Assembly (NCBI RefSeq): GCF_025148125.1
Contig: NZ_CP102267.1
Location: 3,358,501 to 3,422,500, forward strand
Source: Blautia wexlerae DSM 19850
GTDB taxonomy: Bacteria > Bacillota > Clostridia > Lachnospirales > Lachnospiraceae
Direction: 5' to 3'
DNA length: 64,000 nucleotides
How positions within the stretch are numbered: the first letter of the stretch is position 1; each line of letters opens with the position of its first letter. Below, one piece after another: positions 61,164-64,000 of this stretch. The notes under the pieces are model-generated. The model searched no databases and was not told the DNA's origin. It worked only from the letters and a program-made list of their open reading frames with translations. Made by a program: the position numbers and the translations under genes.

Positions 61164-62102
61164 CTATAATCCCTCTCCATCATTCAGCTTCTTTACAACC
61201 CAGTTTACAAAAATCAACAGAATTACATTTACAACTGAATTAAACAGACCTACTGCCGTAGAATAACCATAATCACCGTTCAAAAGACCGATGCGATATA
61301 CATATGTAGATAAAATTTCTGATGCCGGCAGGTTCATATCTGTCTGCAATGCATATGCCTTCTCAAATCCAATGCTCATAATATTTCCTGCCTGCAGGAT
61401 AAACTGAATTACAATAATGTTCTTAATCGCCGGAAGCTCCACGTACCAGATCTGCTGCAAAAGGTTTGCACCATCCATAACTGCCGCTTCTTCCAACTCT
61501 TTGCTCGCATTAGATAATGCTGCAGTATACATAATAGATGCCCAGCCTGCAGTCTGCCAAATTCCACTTGCTATATAAATAGTACGGAAAGCAGATGGCA
61601 TTGTCATCCAGTTTGTGCTAATCCCAAGCAGCCTGTTCAAAGGTCCTACCGGTGATAACAGCATACGAACCATACCACAAAGTACTATTACAGATATAAA
61701 ATTCGGCATATAGATCAGAAGCTGTACTTTTTTCTTGATCCCTGTTTTTTGAATACGATTCATAAGTAATGCCAGAATAATCGGAACCGGAAATCCCCAT
61801 AATAATCCATAGATACTCAGCTTTAATGTATTCATCAGATAGTTCATAAAATCCGGTGATGATAAAAAACGTCTGAAATATTCAAGTCCAACCCATGGAC
61901 TTCCAAGTACTCCCTTGATTACATTATAATCTTCAAACGCAATCAAAAGCCCTCCCATCGGAAGATACTTAAAAATGATTGTCAGTAAAAGTCCCGGCAT
62001 TAAGAAAAAAAGATATAACTGCCAGTTTTTCTTCACATACGTAACCTTATTTCTCCACGTCTGCTTGCTTACGGGCTTTGCTTGGTTCTGCACTGTTTTC
62101 AT
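61164..62102 (-). CDS. Carbohydrate ABC permease (LplB-like)
   Basis: A 312-residue CUT1 permease with six helices; the EAA loop is EAAVMDGANLLQQIWYVELP. First gene of the operon after the LacI operators (62141-62241). LFFLMPGLLLTIIFKYLPMG is typical of the LplB branch. Forms the membrane channel with the LplC-like protein. Confidence 0.9.
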   Translation of the reverse strand: MKTVQNQAKPVSKQTWRNKVTYVKKNWQLYLFFLMPGLLLTIIFKYLPMGGLLIAFEDYNVIKGVLGSPWVGLEYFRRFLSSPDFMNYLMNTLKLSIYGLLWGFPVPIILALLMNRIQKTGIKKKVQLLIYMPNFISVIVLCGMVRMLLSPVGPLNRLLGISTNWMTMPSAFRTIYIASGIWQTAGWASIMYTAALSNASKELEEAAVMDGANLLQQIWYVELPAIKNIIVIQFILQAGNIMSIGFEKAYALQTDMNLPASEILSTYVYRIGLLNGDYGYSTAVGLFNSVVNVILLIFVNWVVKKLNDGEGL

Positions 62103-62140
62103 GCACTTTTTCCTCCATTCCTTTCATACATTGTTCATGA

Positions 62141-62160
62141 AACCGGTTAAGTAACCGGTT
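62141..62160. promoter_or_regulatory. LacI operator 1
   Basis: AACCGGTTAAGTAACCGGTT, 39 bp upstream of the permease start. Nearly identical to operator 2 (AACCGGTTACGTAATCGGTT, 62222-62241). Confidence 0.82.
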
Positions 62161-62221
62161 ACTTTATAATCTGATGTTACTACATCACACACTCTCTGTC
62201 AACACTTTTCTTCATTAAAAT

Positions 62222-62241
62222 AACCGGTTACGTAATCGGTT
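62222..62241. promoter_or_regulatory. LacI operator 2
   Basis: AACCGGTTACGTAATCGGTT within a dyad AATAACCG...CGGTTATT. Centred 81 bp from operator 1 in the divergent region between permease and LacI genes; this allows looping and control of both directions. Confidence 0.82.
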
Positions 62242-62320
62242 ATTTTAATATTGCCTTTTTGTATAATAATTGCTATACTAAAAAAAATATTTGCATTTAT
62301 TTATAAGGAGAATAAGTTTC

Positions 62321-63346
62321 ATGTCAAAAAAACAGGTGACATTTGCAGATATTGCAGCATATACCCATTTTTCAAAAACTACAATATCAAGATATTTCAA
62401 TCATCCTGATTCCCTTACACTTGAAAATCAGGAAAAAATTTCTCAGGCCCTTGATACCCTTGGCTATAAAAAAAATAAACTTGCAAAAGTTCTGGCGAAT
62501 GGAAAAAGTGAATTTATCGGAATCATTATTCCGAATCTTTATCTGCATTATTATTCTGAAATGCTGACACAGCTGCTGTCCAGCTACAGTGATTATCACT
62601 ACAAATTTCTCGTCTTTAGCAGTGAACATGAGGCTGAAGAAGAACAGCAATATATTGAAGAGCTCCTATCCTATCAGATTGAAGGTCTCATTGTTTTAAG
62701 TCATACGCTGTCATCAAAACAATTATCCTCCTATCAGATTCCCATCGTTGCCATTGAACGTGAAGCGGAATATATCAGCAGTGTTACCACTGACAACTAT
62801 ATGGGTGCGCTTCAGGCTACCACTCTGCTGATCCGTGATAAATGTGATATACTGATCCATATCAATGTCAATGTTGAGAAAACAGTTCCTGCTTACGACC
62901 GTATTCGCGCATTTAAGGAAACCTGTGAAGAATATCAGGTTCCTTATGATATTGATCTAAGTGTAAGCGGTAATTCTTATCAGGAAATTTTAAATGAAAT
63001 AAGACGTATTTTTACAAGAATAGAAGAGAAATATCCCAATCAAAAAAAAGGCATTTTCCTTTCCAACGATACCTATGCAAACATGTTTCTTAACCTGATT
63101 TTCCAGAAATACCGAGAATTACCCTCTTTCTATGAAATCATAGGATTTGATAATTCTCCCATTGCCAGTGAGGCAATTCTCCCAATCACAACCGTTGGTC
63201 AGCAGATTGATATTATTGCACAGACTGCCATGGAGCTTCTGGTTCAACAGATGGAAGAACAAAAAAAACGTTCCCCTAAACCACTGGAAAAGCCTGTCCA
63301 TAAACAGATTGCTCCGATATTGATTCGCCGTAATACAACCAGTTAA
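62321..63346 (+). CDS. LacI-family repressor
   Basis: A protein of 341 residues from the ATG at 62321, 10 bases after AAGGAG; an earlier in-frame start lacks this. The LacI HTH is VTFADIAAYTHFSKTTISRY with hinge helix KKNKLAKVLANGKS, followed by a periplasmic-binding-like ligand domain (about 60-335). Divergent to the fructoside operon, with two matching operators between. It likely represses transport and hydrolysis until sucrose or fructoside is present. Confidence 0.92.
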   Translation: MSKKQVTFADIAAYTHFSKTTISRYFNHPDSLTLENQEKISQALDTLGYKKNKLAKVLANGKSEFIGIIIPNLYLHYYSEMLTQLLSSYSDYHYKFLVFSSEHEAEEEQQYIEELLSYQIEGLIVLSHTLSSKQLSSYQIPIVAIEREAEYISSVTTDNYMGALQATTLLIRDKCDILIHINVNVEKTVPAYDRIRAFKETCEEYQVPYDIDLSVSGNSYQEILNEIRRIFTRIEEKYPNQKKGIFLSNDTYANMFLNLIFQKYRELPSFYEIIGFDNSPIASEAILPITTVGQQIDIIAQTAMELLVQQMEEQKKRSPKPLEKPVHKQIAPILIRRNTTS

Positions 63347-63366
63347 AACTAACTTATTTTGGCAAA

Positions 63367-63402
63367 AAGGCTATTGCACTAATTACTCAGTGCAATAGCC
63401 TT
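63367..63402 (+). terminator. Terminator of the LacI gene
   Basis: AAGGCTATTGCACT...AGTGCAATAGCCTT, a 14-bp perfect stem with loop of 8, followed by ATATT. Bidirectional. Confidence 0.8.
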
Positions 63403-63529
63403 ATATTAAATCTTATCATTCAAGCGGATATTCGCAATCCGCTTCGCTACTTGCTCATAACCGATTCCCTCACCTTTTCCACTGATAACGGTTGTTGTCA
63501 TAATACACTAAATATTGATTGTAATTATC

Positions 63530-63944
63530 TTATTCCATATGATCTTTTTCAGTTATTTTGCGAATAACCCGGCATGGATTTCCAGCAGCCAGACTATATG
63601 GAGGAATATCCCTTGTCACAACACTTCCTGCTCCTATTACACATCCCTCTCCTATGGTAACACCACCACAAACAACCACATTGGATGCCAGCAATTATCT
63701 TTTATAGTAATTGGTTTCGCCTATTCAAGATTATAAAAGCTTCCATCTTCTTTTTTTCTGCTATTACGTTCTTCAGGTAAAAATGGGTGCATGGGAGTTG
63801 CCAATGTGACATTTGGACCAATCATCACATTGTCTCCTATATGTACTTCACATACATCCAAGCAGGTGAAATTAAAAATTGTTCCAATTCTTTATCCGCT
63901 GGATCATATAACTCTCCACTTATCATTTTTTCTCTTTCTGTCAT
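63530..63944 (-). pseudogene. Maltose/galactoside O-acetyltransferase, decayed
   Basis: From the ATG at 63944 the minus strand reads MTEREKMISGELYDPADKEL, then lost sequence, VHIGDNVMIGPNVTLATPMH, a TAG, and, after a frameshift, [20 protein letters not shown] then [18 protein letters not shown]. These are hexapeptide-repeat acetyltransferase motifs (Maa/LacA family) but with a deletion of ~50 codons, a stop and at least one shift. A short minus frame at 63406-63501 downstream is of unknown meaning. Confidence 0.82.
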
Positions 63945-64000
63945 TTCTGATAACCTCCAGTAAAAATTTTATTACCAAGTTAGTTATTTCCGAGTACTTG

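Noticed and set aside
1..64000. tRNA or rRNA genes
   Set aside because: No cloverleaf with TTCGA-type arm and CCA end, and no rRNA-like stretch, was recognised by eye; a covariance search could still find one.

Overview
The window reads as a low-to-mid-GC gut Firmicute, most likely a Lachnospiraceae member. The grounds are the protein families present (CUT1 sugar importers without their own ATPase, DUF3791/DUF3990 proteins, TcpC/ArdA-type conjugation genes, IS110 and TnpB elements), strong AGGAGG ribosome sites and many Rho-independent hairpins. This is an inference from family content, not a taxonomic search. I saw no rRNA, tRNA or CRISPR array.

Layout. (1) 1-5400: a group II intron whose reverse transcriptase gene is cut in two by an apparently intact RIT (recombinase-in-trio) element, followed by decayed xis-like and PadR fragments. 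(2) 5411-6376: a divergent nitroreductase/HxlR pair. (3) 6441-12400: a heavily deleted Tn916-type ICE remnant (TcpC and relaxase fragments, ardA, oriT-like hairpin, an FtsK/TcpA gene split by a 209-bp group II-like insertion), with a RelBE-type toxin-antitoxin pair and an Xre/membrane-protein pair as passengers. (4) 12881-15268: a GntR(YtrA)-ABC operon ending in a 31-residue membrane peptide. (5) 15535-24694: a two-component system next to an unusual operon of solute-binding lipoprotein, two importer permeases, an HlyD-type adaptor and a MacB-like permease, with no ATPase. (6) 24844-28660: a DUF3791-DUF3990-DUF3791 cassette, a multi-hairpin repeat, gene fragments, and a MarR/YczE-like pair with an 8-bp tandem duplication at the second start. 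(7) 28886-30327: a GC-rich, frameshifted GGDEF protein. (8) 30390-40916: a probable metal or metallophore locus: heterodimeric IrtAB/YbtPQ-like ABC transporter, TetR, ZinT-like lipoprotein, and an operon of two methyltransferases, three alpha/beta hydrolases and an AraC regulator. (9) 41108-46101: glgA with a Lys/Ser-rich extension, MATE plus cytidylate-kinase-like gene, CarD-like regulator. (10) 46200-49331: stand-alone TnpB with a likely omega-RNA, then an IS110 element with a likely bridge RNA. (11) 49607-56567: LuxR/MalT regulators, an Ig-like protein fragment and an AbiE-type pair. (12) 56657-63346: LacI-controlled beta-fructoside uptake and hydrolysis, with an internally deleted fructokinase, then a decayed acetyltransferase.

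The best candidate for an undescribed system is region 8. Three separate transcription units (transporter, ZinT-like lipoprotein, methyltransferase/hydrolase operon) each carry the same upstream palindrome GTTAG-N6-CTAAC, which resembles the core of DtxR/IdeR metal-regulator boxes. This ties about 11 kb of genes into one predicted regulon. Second is the DUF3791-DUF3990-DUF3791 cassette, whose middle protein looks like a small ADP-ribosyltransferase fold.
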